NCBI RefSeq assembly: GCF_038502225.1
Contig: NC_091308.1
Location: 24,098,216-24,162,215 of the forward strand
DNA: 64,000 nt
Reading direction: 5' to 3'
Source of the DNA: Cherax quadricarinatus
Taxonomy: Eukaryota > Arthropoda > Malacostraca > Decapoda > Parastacidae
The position numbers and the translations under genes were made by a program. Every line of letters starts with the position of its first letter. Within the stretch, counting starts at the first letter, position 1. Below, piece by piece: positions 44,996 through 55,880 of this stretch. A model generated the notes under the pieces. It saw nothing but the letters and a program-made list of their open reading frames with translations, ran no database searches and was not told the DNA's origin.

Positions 44996-47230
44996 GTGCA
45001 TGCACTGCCCTTCCCACCTCCAGGACTCAAGTTTGGCTAACTGGTTTCTCTGAATCCCTTCATAAATGTTACCTTGATCAAACTCTAACAGAATATCCAG
45101 CACAAACCATTTGTCTCCATTCACTCCTATCCACCAAACTTACACACTCAAACCCTAAAACTCAAGTCTCCTTTATTTATTGCCTCCAACCATTCCTGGA
45201 ATGAACCTTACCCCTCCTACCATCCACCCCAGACATACACACCCTCTTCATCATCCTATTCCTCTTCATCCTCTCTACAGCCCAAAACACCTCAACAATC
45301 CCTCCTTAGCCCTCTGAATTAAACCCTTGGTGACCCCACCTTTTAATTTCTATGCTTTGAATTCTTTACGATATTCACACTACACATTGTTCTCAAACAT
45401 GATATCTCCACTGCCTGTAGTCTCCTTCTTGCTGCAGCATTCAAAACACATGCTGTACACCCATATAAAAGTGTTGGTACCACTATACTTTGGAACATTT
45501 CCTCTTTTGACCTCCACTGATGAATGTTTTTTTCCACAGATGTTTCATCACACCACCTACCTTTTTGCCCCTCATCTAATCTAATATTTCACTTTTTCTT
45601 TCAAAGAAACCATTTGTTGACATGTCCATACTCAAATATCACACTACATTCTGCTATCTGTTAGTAGTTCTGGGGACTATCTTTCCCAAACCCTGTTCTC
45701 AGACTGATTGTCCTAGGTTGGAAAGAAAATATTACAGGATTAAGAACTATTAAGAAGCACATAAAATTTAAAGATATATGTATACTGAATGTATTAGAAG
45801 TTTTTAAAATTTACCTGTTATCTTAGGCGTTGATGAGACAGAAAAGATCAGCAATCTTGCTTTAGTGCAAAAAATTAACAGGTTTCCATTTTGCAATCCT
45901 TTCAATTTCTCTATATTTGATCCCTCTAATCTGATATCCAATTTTCTCCTTCCACATACACTCCCAAATTCCTCCACCAACCTTTGAAACTTCTCTTCAG
46001 AATCTCCCAAAAGAACTGTATCATCAGCAGAGCAACTGTGACAATTCCTTTATTCATTTCCTCCAACCATTCATGAAATGAACCCTACCCCTCCTATCTT
46101 CCACCCCAGACTTATATACATCTTTGTCTAAAGCTTACTTTTACTAGGAAATAAATCCCCACCCCTTTCTTACATACCCTGACCTAAGCCTCACTGTCTA
46201 CATAAAAACTTTTTACTATAAGCAACCTATCATCTATTCCATACAGTTGCAACATGTACCACACTGTTTCCCTATCCACCCTATCATATGCCTTCTATAA
46301 ATTGATAAATTCAGCAAACAGTTCCTTACCTTAACTAAGTATTGTTCACTTTTCTATTATAAACACTTGTCTACATTTTCCCTACCCTTCCTAAATCCCC
46401 TTTGCAACCCTGTTTTCTGGCTTATCTCTAACTCTTTCAATAATAATTTACCATACACTTTACCTGCTATATCCAACAGTTTCATTTCCTTTCCTTATAA
46501 TCTCCTTTTTGTCTTATACACTGGAACTACAGTGGACCCCCGCTTAACGATCACCTCCAAATGCGACCAATTATGTAAGTGTATTTATGTAAGTGCGTTT
46601 GTACGTGTATGTTTGGGGGTCTGAAATTGACTAATCTACTTCACAATATTCCTTATGGGAAAAAATTCGGTCAGTACTGGCACCTGAACATACTACCGGA
46701 ATGAAAAAAGTTCGTTAACCGGGGGTCCACTGTATACATGCTATTTGGCAGTCCTAAGGTACCTTCCCTTTTTCATACATATGAGCAAATAGACTAACCA
46801 TTAATATTATATTCTTGCCTGCCTTTAATATCTCTGTATTAATCCCATCTATCCAAGCTACTTTACTTCATTTCATTCTACCCACTGCCTTCAAGCTTTC
46901 ATTCACCTTAGGCTCCTCCTCACTACTATGCAATTTTATTCCTCCTTGCCTACTGCATGAAATCCTCGCCTCCTTTTAATCCTTAACATTCACCAAATCA
47001 TCAAAGTATTCTCTTCAACTTCCAGTACCTCCACCTCCCCATCTAACATCTACTCTTTGTTTTTTAACTGCCAAATCTCTTTGCTCTCCAGGCTTTCTCC
47101 CTTCACTGATCTCTCTCTTAAAAGCTGCTTCTTAATTCTCAGTAAAATTGCTGATACTCACTCATTCTCTCATTGTTTGTTCTTTTGTGCTCCCTCGACT
47201 AACTCTTCATCTTAACATTGCTGTTACATT
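44996..47230 (-). mobile_element. Degenerate RTE LINE
   Basis: Minus-strand pieces in order include SIVVPTLLYGCTACVLN and LQAVEISCLRTMCSVNI (45343-45537) and MGDSEEKFQRLVEEFGSV (45804-46010). CATCATCAGCAGAGC marks the decayed FADD region. The 5' part near 47000-47100 matches 58030-58150. A block at 45168-45250 is repeated at 46045-46125. A 203-bp MITE is inserted at 46530. Far more decayed than the copy at 55.9-59.8 kb. Confidence 0.65.
46530..46732. mobile_element. 203-bp Tigger-derived MITE
   Basis: The ends are CAGTGGACCCCCGCTTAACG and CGTTAACCGGGGGTCCACTG, with TA on both sides. Nearly identical in layout to 57096-57298. Confidence 0.9.
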
Positions 47231-47384
47231 ACACAAATAACCTACACATAGGAGAAAGAAACTTATGACGACATTTTGGTTCGAAACTTATATTAAATTT
47301 TTGCACTCCCTCACTACTCTTTTCACCTCCTTTTTTCTCCATATACTATGTCTTCTATACACCATTTCTGTGTAAAAACTGGAC
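47231..47384. other. Unassigned sequence
   Basis: Includes CTTATGACGACATTTTGGTT, a phrase also seen in part near 33135. No gene. Confidence 0.25.
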
Positions 47385-47700
47385 TTGTCTTGGAGGTGGG
47401 AGGTACAGTGACTATATCTGAGGAACAAGTGAGTATGCTGAAGGTCAGAGGGTCATCTGAACTGTGATGTCAGCACACTGCTGGCAAGGCAGCAATTGAG
47501 TGAATGACAGTGAATATATTTTCACTTTTTCTTGAGTCACCCTAGCTTGGTGAAGATAGCCAGTGTGTTAAAGAAAAATATTTATTCATTTACTTATTTA
47601 CTGCTGGCCATTTTCTACAAAGGCAGGGTGACCAGAAGAAAAAAGTTCAGTATCACTTATTCCCTAGCTATCTTTCCAAGACCTAGACAACATGATCTCA
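47385..47700. mobile_element. Two converging RTE 3' ends
   Basis: 47385-47580 is a plus-strand RTE 3' UTR (GGAGGTGGGAGGTACAGTG, CTGGCAAGGCAGCAATTGAG, TTGAGTCACCCTAGCTTGG). 47590-47700 is the opposite orientation (AAAGGCAGGGTGACCAGAAG). Both are decayed. Confidence 0.55.
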
Positions 47701-48158
47701 ATGATGAACAAGTTCAATGTTTCATATAATTACACAGTAAAAATTACACCCATTATATGAATATACAGTAGGCATCATAGATATGCATGTTCATAAATAT
47801 GCCTTTGGCAGACTATTTGCCTGACTGATTCAAGAAGTGCCAGGGCAACTTTTGTAATGAAGACAGTCCCCCTTAAAATACTGCCAAAGACATAAAGAAG
47901 TGGCTAAATTATTGTGATTTTTCTATTTTTTAATGACTGGAAACTCACTGGACTTAAAACCAATAAAGAATGTTTGGAAACTCACGAAACATGAGCTTTT
48001 TGGAATGGACATGTATTCTAACACCAAAATCTTGAGTACCATTTAGCACATGTGCAACAGTATTGAGTTTTCTAAGCCTTATCAGTGCCTAGGATACTTA
48101 AAGAATGCATCAGGAGGAAAGGTATGAAATACTAGTTTAAATAAGAAACATATACATA
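47701..48158. other. Unassigned sequence
   Basis: Nothing recognised. Confidence 0.3.
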
Positions 48159-48479
48159 CAGCCTCTCCTCACTTTGTGACATACTCGTTTACCAATGACT
48201 CAGACTTAGGAAGGGCCCTCTTGACCAGCATGCATATTGAAATAATGCATATTACAGCTGATTTCCTCTATTCTGTTTATTATAATACACAGTACACTAT
48301 GTATAAACATTTAAAAATATACAAAAAAGTTATAAATGATGTAAGGGTGACATTAAAGCAGTATCAAAGATGGTCGACATAAATCCACTACCATTATAGC
48401 ATGCTCCTTGTTTAGTGACGAACTCGTTTATCAACACGGTATTAGAAAAGGAGCTCCGTTGTTAAGTGAGGAGAGGCTG
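48159..48479 (+). mobile_element. pogo-type MITE (CAGCCTCTCC family)
   Basis: TA lies on both sides. The ends CAGCCTCTCCTCACTTTGTG and TTAAGTGAGGAGAGGCTG are inverted. Same orientation as 2045-2377. Confidence 0.85.
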
Positions 48480-48496
48480 TATTTCAATATTATATA

Positions 48497-48814
48497 CAGC
48501 CTCACCTCACTTAACGACGGAGTTCCATTCCTAAGACCACATCATTAAACGAATTCATCGCTAAGTGAGGAGCATGCAAAATGGTAGTGAGTGTGTGTCA
48601 ACCATCTCTGATATTGTTTTAGTGTCACCTTTGCACCATTCATAACATTTCTGGTACATTTTTAAATGTTTATAGAGTAGTGTACTGTATATTGAAATAA
48701 ACAGAATAGAGGAAATCAACTCTAATATACATTATTTAGGTATAAATACTGGTCAGAGAGCCCGTCCTAAGTCCAAAGAGCAGTTAAACGAGTACTTCGC
48801 TAAGTGAGAGGTTG
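48497..48814 (-). mobile_element. pogo-type MITE (CAGCCTCTCC family), inverted copy
   Basis: The same family in the opposite orientation, only 17 bp from the previous copy. It ends TCGCTAAGTGAGAGGTTG. The pair forms a large imperfect inverted repeat. Confidence 0.85.
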
Positions 48815-49192
48815 TTTTCTGTGTGATCCATATATAAGCATGCACATTTATAATGCCTACTGTATATCCAATTATTCTGGATTCAATCCCTCAGAAGGTA
48901 TTGCAGCACCTCTTTCTAGTACAGTGGACCCCCGCATACCGTTGGCCTTGCATAACGTTAAATCCGCATACCGCTACATTTTATCGCCAAGATTTTGCCT
49001 CGCATACCACTAAAAAACCCGCTCAACGCTGTTCGTCCGAGACGCGTCTAATGTGCGCCCTTAGCCAGCCTCACATGTTCCGCCGGTGGCATTGTTTACC
49101 AGCCAGCCTCCACGGTAACATCCAAGCATACAATCGGAACATTTCGTATTATTACAGTGTTTTTGGTGATTTTATCTGCAAAATAAGTGACC

Positions 49193-50104
49193 ATGGGCCC
49201 CAAGAAAGCTTCTAGTGCCAACCCTACAGCAATAAGGGTGAGAATTACTATAGAGATGAAGAAAAAGATCATTGATAAGTATGAAAGTGGAGTGCGTGTC
49301 TCCGAGCTGGCCAGGTTGTATAATAAACCCCAATCAACCATCGCTACTATTGGTGGTACAGCTGCTGCTGCTGCTGTACCACCATCAGCTGCTGCTGCTG
49401 CTGTAGTACCGTCTGCTGCTGCTGTAGCATCGTCTGCTGCTGCTGTAGCACTGTCAGCTGCTGCTGCTGTTGTACCACCGTCAGCTGCTGCTGCTGCTGT
49501 AGTACCGTCTGCTGCTGCTGTAGTACCGTCTGCTGCTGCTGTAGCATCGTCTGCTGCTGCTGTAGCACTGTCAGCTGCTGCTGCTGTTGTACCACCGTCA
49601 GCTGCTGCTGTTGTTGTAGTACCGTCTGCTGCTGCTGTAGTACCGTCTGCTGCTGCTGTAGCATCGTCTGCTGCTGCTGTAGCATCGTCTGCTGCTGCTG
49701 TAGCATCGTCTGCTGCTGCTGTAGCATCGTCTGCTGCTGCTGTAGCACTGTCAGCTGCTGCTGCTGCTGTACCACCGTCAGCTGCTGCTGCTGCTGTAGT
49801 ACCGTCTGCTGCTGCTGTAGCATCATCTGCTGCTGCTGTAGCATCGTCTGCTGCTGCTGTAGCATCGTCTGCTGCTGCTGTAGCACTGTCAGCTGCTGCT
49901 GCTGCTGTACCACCGTCAGCTGCTGCTGCTGCTGTAGCATCGTCTGCTGCTGTTGTAGCATTGTCTGCTGCTGCTGTAGCACTGTCAGCTGCTGCTGCTG
50001 CTGCTGTAGCACCATTGTTGGTGTGGCTTATTGAGAATACCAAGAAACAATTAACCCCAGAGGATTTTCCACCCAGGATAACCCAAAAAAGTCAGTGTCA
50101 TTGA
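49193..50104 (+). CDS. Chimeric ORF: Tigger DNA-binding start fused to Ala-rich repeat
   Basis: From ATG 49193 the first ~54 residues are the Tigger N-terminus MGPKKASSANPTAIRVRI... with the helix-turn-helix VRVSELARLYNKPQSTIATI. Without a stop the frame enters an array coding AAAVASSAAAVALSAAAAV-type repeats for about 220 residues. It then runs through LLVWLIENTKKQL and SINE sequence to a TGA at 50102-50104. Total is about 303 residues. No catalytic aspartates remain. It could be a DNA-binding protein without transposase activity, or an accident: the GCT-type array is open in several frames on both strands. Expression is unknown. Confidence 0.45.
   Translation: MGPKKASSANPTAIRVRITIEMKKKIIDKYESGVRVSELARLYNKPQSTIATIGGTAAAAAVPPSAAAAAVVPSAAAVASSAAAVALSAAAAVVPPSAAAAAVVPSAAAVVPSAAAVASSAAAVALSAAAAVVPPSAAAVVVVPSAAAVVPSAAAVASSAAAVASSAAAVASSAAAVASSAAAVALSAAAAAVPPSAAAAAVVPSAAAVASSAAAVASSAAAVASSAAAVALSAAAAAVPPSAAAAAVASSAAVVALSAAAVALSAAAAAAVAPLLVWLIENTKKQLTPEDFPPRITQKSQCH
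49352..50012. repeat. 21-27-bp GCT-rich minisatellite in Tigger copy 4
   Basis: Nested units of GTAGCATCGTCTGCTGCTGCT, GTAGCACTGTCAGCTGCTGC and GTACCACCGTCAGCTGCTGC, all multiples of 3. Arranged in higher-order blocks of about 120 bp. Confidence 0.95.
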
Positions 50105-50192
50105 AGACTGTCTAACTTATTTCCATTGGGGTCCTTAATCTTCTCTCCCAGGATGCAACCCACACCAGTCGACTAACACCCAGGTGAACAGG
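50071..50192 (-). mobile_element. SINE fragment
   Basis: CCCAGGATAACCCAAAAAAG, then GGATGCAACCCACACCAGTC and GACTAACACCCAGGTGAACA: the body and tail of the SINE at 13115 without the tRNA head. Confidence 0.7.
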
Positions 50193-50197
50193 GAAAA

Positions 50198-50340
50198 ATG
50201 CCTGGAACTAGTGCTCATATTGGTGAATTTAAAGCCAGCAAAGGTTGGTTTGAGAGATTTAAGAATCGTAGTGGCATACACAGTGTGATAAGGCCTGTTC
50301 TGGAAGAAAATGCCAAACAGGACCTACAGTACTCAGGAGG
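50198..50340 (+). pseudogene. Tigger transposase internal remnant, copy 4
   Basis: Encodes EFKASKGWFERFKNRSGIHS followed after a deletion by VLEENAKQDLQ, the out-of-frame equivalent of the region after the first catalytic box. Confidence 0.75.
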
Positions 50341-50419
50341 AAAAGGCACTCCCAGGACACAGTGTCTCATCAGTCATTGCTGCATCTTCAATAAAGGTAA
50401 GTGTCATTTATTCTTCATT

Positions 50420-50469
50420 TAGTAGAGTAGTACATGCACAATATATATTGTGCATGTACTACTCTACTA
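50420..50469. repeat. Perfect 50-bp palindrome
   Basis: TAGTAGAGTAGTACATGCAC reads into AATATATATT and then its exact reverse complement. Followed by one more TTGTGCATGTA. Confidence 0.95.
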
Positions 50470-50689
50470 TTGTGCATGTATCCTTCTCTTTGTGTGTAGG
50501 AAAATGTATATTTCATGTGGTAAAATTTTTTTTTTCATACTTTTGGGTGTCTTGCACGGATTAATTTGATTTCCATTATTTCTTATGGGGAAAATTCATT
50601 CGCATAACGATAATTTCGCATAACAATGAGCTCTCTTGCACGGATTAATATCGCTATGCGGGGGTCCACTGTAATGCATAGAATATAGC

Positions 50690-50965
50690 CATTCCTGTGG
50701 TGTGCAGTGTATCTGAAGTAAGGTTTGAGAGTGCAACTATTCCTGTGGTAAATCTGAGGTAAGGCTGAGAGTGCAACTATTCCTGTGGTATATCTGAGGT
50801 AAGGTCTGAGAGTACAACCATTCCTATGGTATATCTGAGGTAAGGTCTGAGAGTACAACCATTCCTATGGTATATCTGAGGTAAGGTCTGAGAGTAACCA
50901 TTCCTGTGGTACATCTGAGGTAAAGTTGAGAGTGCAACTATTACTGTGGTGTATCTGAGGTAAAG
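50690..50965. repeat. About 47-bp minisatellite, six copies
   Basis: The unit contains ATTCCTGTGGTATATCTGAG, GTAAGGTCTGAGAGT and ACAACC. It lies between Tigger copy 4 and the 3' side of the scaffold-protein exon. The minus-strand frame across it is an artefact. Confidence 0.9.
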
Positions 50966-51535
50966 TCAGGTGTGCCATTATAACTTCTCCCGCAAGGTTA
51001 CACTAAACCTGAGTTTTAATATATGGTTGTTTTGCACTGTATTTGAGAAGCACTGGGAAAGCTCCAAGGAGTGGCTACTCTTGCTGACTTACTACACAAT
51101 ACCAGGAATAGATAACATAATTTCCTCTAAAGGGTCAAGACTTGAAACACCAGACAAACATTCATATACAGTAATACTTTTTCCTTTTGCAGCCCACTGT
51201 GTTTGTCCAGTATAAATATACAGTAATTTAATCTTATCAATAATTATTCTTTTCTCTTGATGTTCTTTTTATATTTTAACAAAAGATAACTTCTCCAGCT
51301 TATTAAGTAACTACAACCCCCCCCCCCCCCCAAAAAAAAAAAAAAAAAATAATTCTAGATATCTATCTCAATGCATGGCAGTAATATGTTAGTTTAGCTA
51401 CATGTAGATGGCACTTTATGACTACTAATGCTGCTCTGAGTGTTTCACACTGACTAGGGAGAAGAATTTTTTGCATATTCACTAAGCCAAAAAAAAAAAA
51501 AAAAAAAAAAAAAGGAAAGATCAAATTTGTTGTCA
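50966..51535. other. Probable 3' UTR side of the minus-strand gene
   Basis: Non-repetitive except a C16/A18 homopolymer at 51317-51349 and an A run at 51490-51513. It lies downstream of the stop codon at 51536-51538 on the minus strand. No definite polyadenylation signal was chosen. Confidence 0.35.
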
Positions 51536-54500
51536 TTACCAAATCTCTGTGTCTGTGACTGGGGAAGGGGGTTTCTTCATGATCCCAACAATACGAGGTT
51601 TAGTGCCAACTAATTGTGTCATGTTGGATTTTACTGATACACTACATTTGCTATCTTTAGGTACACTGTCCTGAGTAGCTTTATTCTCCTTACTTGTACC
51701 TACTGCTTTAGGTGATTTCAATTCATGAATTACTGCTGGATTGACCATGACCTGAGTTCCATAATATCTACGTCTGCTTACGTTGGGATTAATAACTTGA
51801 CCTGGACTAACTGGACTAACAGGACGTTTTACTGATAGGCTCTTGCCCTGACCCACATAATTCTGCTTGCCAGGAAAAAGAAAAAGTTTTTGCGGACACC
51901 TATTCGATCCTTGTCTTCCAACAATAGCCCTTGGACCATGAATAGTACTGTTATTGATCAGGGGCAACTGATATTCATCAAAATCATGAACATTAGCAAA
52001 ACCTTCTACTTTATGAAAAAGATTATTAGTGGCTTCTGAAAGAGGAGCTGTGGCTAATTTATAACTATTATTTCTTTGAAAAGGGCTATGTCCAGATCTA
52101 GCAGCATCAAACTGAGATGGATTAGAACAGCCTGCTTTTGTCTCTACTTCCTGACTCCACTGCTCTGATTCATTATAGTCTAAACGTAAGGCAGAAGGTC
52201 GAGTATTGGTAAGAAGCTGGTGAGTGGCTAAGCGGGCATGGGCCAAGGCTAACAGCACACGATCAGTGGTGGGATCAAGGTCTTCATCTAATAATGGTGC
52301 TTGTGACTGTGCACTAAGAAACTGTGTACCTGGATCAGTGCGCTGGTGTGGGTGAGTGAAGGCCTCAGTGCTGGGTTGGGCCCCACGTCTAGGGCTGGAG
52401 GTGATGGGGCCTTGCACAGGAGTAGGTGCACGAGAGGTTGTACCACTAGAGGGATAACCATGTGCACTCTGGGGACGCTGAGCAATTTTAGTGCTAGACT
52501 GGTTGCTTTGTGAGGACTGCACTGCTGGTGCCTGCTGAGTTGCTGTCCCCTGAGGAACTTGACCCTGTACATGTACATATGCACCAGCCCGCTGACTTCT
52601 TGGAGACATTGGTGCTCCCTGGGATGCCATAATAACACTTCCAGATGTAGTTGCAACCTGCATCTGTTGTTGTGGTAGCGACTGCTGTTGCTGTAGTTGA
52701 TGTGCCTGGTGAGCTTCCTGTCGAGTTTGATATATTGCTTGTTGCTGCACCATCATCTGTTGTTGCTGCTGTAACTGCCTTTGAGCTTCCTCTCTTGTTT
52801 GATAAATAAGCTGTTGCTGCATTTGTTGCTGTTGCTGTAGTGCCCTTTGAGCCTCTTGGCGTGTCTGATAAATCTGCATTTGTTGCTGCTGCAGTAGCTG
52901 CCTCTGTGCTTCTTGTCGGGCCTGATAGATCTGCTGCTGTTGCTGCCTCATTTGTTGCTGCTGCTGTGTAGTTCCATATATGCCATTGGAACTTCCTGCA
53001 ATACTTGTAAGTTGTTTTTCAGTAAGGCTCTGATCAACATCACTTTTGGCAACAAAGGTCACTTGTCTCTGACTACCAGGAGATTGAGGCGGCTGTACAG
53101 ATTGCTGCAATCTTTGCTGTGGTAATGGTTGAGGTGGGCGAGCATGTTGGCTTGTTACTGTTGTTGGCACTTGTGCCATGCTCACAAGTGGAGGTACACT
53201 GGCAGTTTTCTGAAGTATGGGTTGAGAATCTTGCTTTGGTTGAATTGGCTGAACTTTTGCAGAAGGATGAGTAACTGATTGTGTTGATGTATGTAAGACA
53301 GGTTGTGAAGTTGTACTAGAAAGTGACTGAGATGCTGGAATAGGCTGTGAAGACTGACTTAACATAGACTGTGGAGGCAGAACTGGGAGAGGTTGTGACA
53401 ATATTGGAAGAGGCTGTTGAGGTGGTAATGGCTGAGATTGTAAAGGAATTTCTGGGAGTGACTGTGATGGCAGTGCAGGATGAGGCTGTGATGGTTGTGC
53501 TGGATGAGTATGAGAAGGTAAAGTTGTTGGGTATTGAGAAGAAATGGCTTGAATGGAATGGGAAGGTCCCACTGAAGGTGGCTGTGTAGCAGTAGCTTGA
53601 ATAAGTTGTGGAGTATATGACATAGGTTGTAAAGATGGAACAGGTTTTGTAGATTGTGAAGTTGTATCAGAAGATTGTTTTGACTGAGATGATGGTGGTG
53701 CTGAAGATGTAGACATCATATGTGATGCTGAAGGTGGAAGGGGCTGTTGTGGTCGTTGTGCCATTGGGTGAGAGAGGGGCACTGTAACTGCATTATTCAG
53801 AGCTGTAGACACAGGCAATGCCGGGTGCTGCATGCTGCTTGTTGCTGTAGAAACGGAGGACTTCACATGTGATACAGTAAGAGTGTGAGAATTACTGGCA
53901 CCTCCTACTTGTTGGTGTTGTGATGAGCTCACAACCTGCTTAATATATGGCCCAGGTTCAAAGGAAGAGTGCCCTTTGCGCCGAGGTAAACTATCTGAAG
54001 AGTAAACAACTTTTCCATCAGAATTCAGTGTGACTCGGGCTCCAGGTTTGGAAGGGTTAGCCTTCCTTCTCTCTAAAGAGTTAGTTGGTGTGATTACTAC
54101 ACTCTGTTTGACACTGTTAGGCACAGCACTAAATGGATGAGCACCACTTGTGGTAGGAGGAGGAAGTTCCTTGTAAGATACCATCTCTGAAGTCTGTGAC
54201 TGAGTCTTTTCCCTTGGTGCCTTTTGTTGTTCTTTCGATACTTGCTTTTGTAATTCAGCATGTTGCTTTTCATCACTTTCTTGTGATAATCTCTTTTCTC
54301 GCTCTGCTTGTTTGACTAGAGAGGGTCTAATCAACACTGGCTGATCAGGGTCTGGTTGTGCTGGAGATGCTACAGCTGCTGTATGCATAATTCCTTTCAA
54401 ATGAGCATTAATGTCCCCATCTTTAGCACGGGGAATAACAGTAAGCGTTGGGGTATAGCCATGGGGTAAAACTGTAGCTTTTAATACTGGATCTTTCTTT

Positions 54501-55445
54501 TCACTAACACTAGCATCTACTACAGCCTTACCACTATTAATAGCACCACCACTTCTTGCACCACTACTCTGAAAAGAGAGTAATTTAGCAGCAACACTGT
54601 GAGTCTGTCCCTGACTAGCAAGGGAACCCATTAGTCCCTGAGGAGGTGCCTGCTGCCCTTGAGCATCAATCTGTGACCCTGAACTTTCCCTAGATAGTGG
54701 AACACTCCCAGACCTAACACTTTCGTCATCACTTTGTGGAGGTGTTATCACACACATTGATGGTATACGACTCGAATTAATTGTTGTTTTAACACGTAAA
54801 ATTTCTTGTCTATCTGCTTCTAAATCAGATTCTGAGCATTCTAATTCTGGGGATGGTAAACTGGGCTGGCGTGGACTTGTGGGTTCAGTAGGTGAACTAG
54901 AAGTTTCACGTCCACTGTCACCATCCCGTGAGCTCCTACTATCACCATCTTGACTACATGCTTTGTCAGGTACATCTCCAGCAACATCTTCTTGTGAAGA
55001 TGTAGACCCATTCACATGAATAACTGTAATAACACTTTCTCTATTTTCACGTTTTCTCTCTAAGCTGCTCACCCTTTGTGGTGGCTTTGGAGGTGTCTTT
55101 TTCTCAGGATTCCTCATGACAACAGTTCCTAAACTTGCTGAACTATTGGTAGTACCAGTGCTTCCTTTACCAAACAACTCGTATTCGTTTTCACTAGCTA
55201 ATGTATTTCCTTCATAACTTACTGAACGCAGACCACTGTCTATATGGAAGGATGTGTAATAGCCTTCAGTGTCACAGGAGTAAGCTGAACTAGTATCATC
55301 ATCCAGGAAAGGGATATCTTGTATATCTTGTGTAGGTGTCAGAGTACCATCACTTGCATGTGATGATGTTGAAGGAAAGTCATCAGTTGTTCTGGAGTTG
55401 GTTCGCTGATTACTTGAAGGAGATGATGATCTAATTTGCAATGAC
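51536..55445 (-). CDS. gukh: Large 3' exon, NHS/GUK-holder-like scaffold protein
   Basis: About 1,302 codons open without interruption. The acceptor TTTATATTTACAG|G at 55446-55447 is followed by codons SLQIRSSSPSS; the frame is closed by a stop just upstream in the intron, so this is an internal start and not an initiation codon. Residues about 56-71 read CDTEGYYTSFHIDSGL and 117-130 PPKPPQRVSSLERK. From memory these resemble the NHS / NHS-like / Drosophila GUK-holder family, scaffolds that link Dlg-type proteins and actin regulators. The middle is Ser/Pro/Gln-rich. Residues about 820-930 have four IYQTRQEAQR-type repeats in polyglutamine. The C-terminus is RIVGIMKKPPSPVTDTEIW. The N-terminal WAVE-homology exon is not in the window. 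The family name is a judgement from motifs; that it is a true coding exon is much surer. Confidence 0.62.
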
Positions 55446-55789
55446 CTGTAAATATAAATTTATTGATTAAAAATTAACTTTTACAAACTTTACACTAAAA
55501 GATAAAATTCACATTTTCTTGAATAAATGAAACTATTTACATATAAATTGAGGAGGTGAAACTTTTTTCAATTCTTTACATTTACTGAATTTGTTGGGCT
55601 ACTGTTAGTTAAATCTGCATAATTTACCACTATTATATGCCAAAAGCAATTTATAAATTTATAACACTGTAATACTGTTTATAAATTATATACAGAAAAC
55701 TTGAAGAAAGATTATCTTAATATATCTTATGTCACTAAGACTAGAGTCCCTCACGTAGTTCTATGTCAAGAGCTCAGCTCACTCAAATA
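55446..55789. other. Intron start of the minus-strand gene
   Basis: AT-rich sequence upstream of the large exon. No further exon found. Confidence 0.5.
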
Positions 55790-55880
55790 CAGTGGAACCC
55801 TGGTTTTCATCTTTAATCCATTCCAGAAGGTCGGCAAAAAAGGATTTGTTGAAAACTGAAGTAATATTTCCCATAAGAAT
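55790..55880. mobile_element. Truncated Tigger-type MITE end
   Basis: Begins CAGTGGAACCCTGGTTTTC after TA and continues to TTTCCCATAAGAA. It is cut there by the RTE LINE tail. The other terminus was not found beyond the LINE. Confidence 0.5.

Larger units (their letters stand above)
48922..50671 (+). mobile_element. Tigger transposon, copy 4, rearranged
   Basis: The ends are CAGTGGACCCCCGCATACC and GCTATGCGGGGGTCCACTG. TA lies at 48920-48921 and 50672-50673. In order it contains the 5' UTR, transposase codons 1 to about 54, a 660-bp (GCT)-rich minisatellite, a SINE fragment, a short internal transposase piece, a 50-bp palindrome and the 3' UTR. About 1 kb of the coding region is gone. Confidence 0.9.

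Noticed and set aside
49096..50043. Minus-strand frames rich in Ala/Asp/Thr or Gln across the Tigger copy 4 array
   Set aside because: A repeat whose units are multiples of three and lack stops is open in several frames; only the plus frame joins a real protein start.
52288..53589. Frames inside the large scaffold exon on both strands
   Set aside because: They overlap the 1,300-codon frame, are much shorter and have low-complexity composition.
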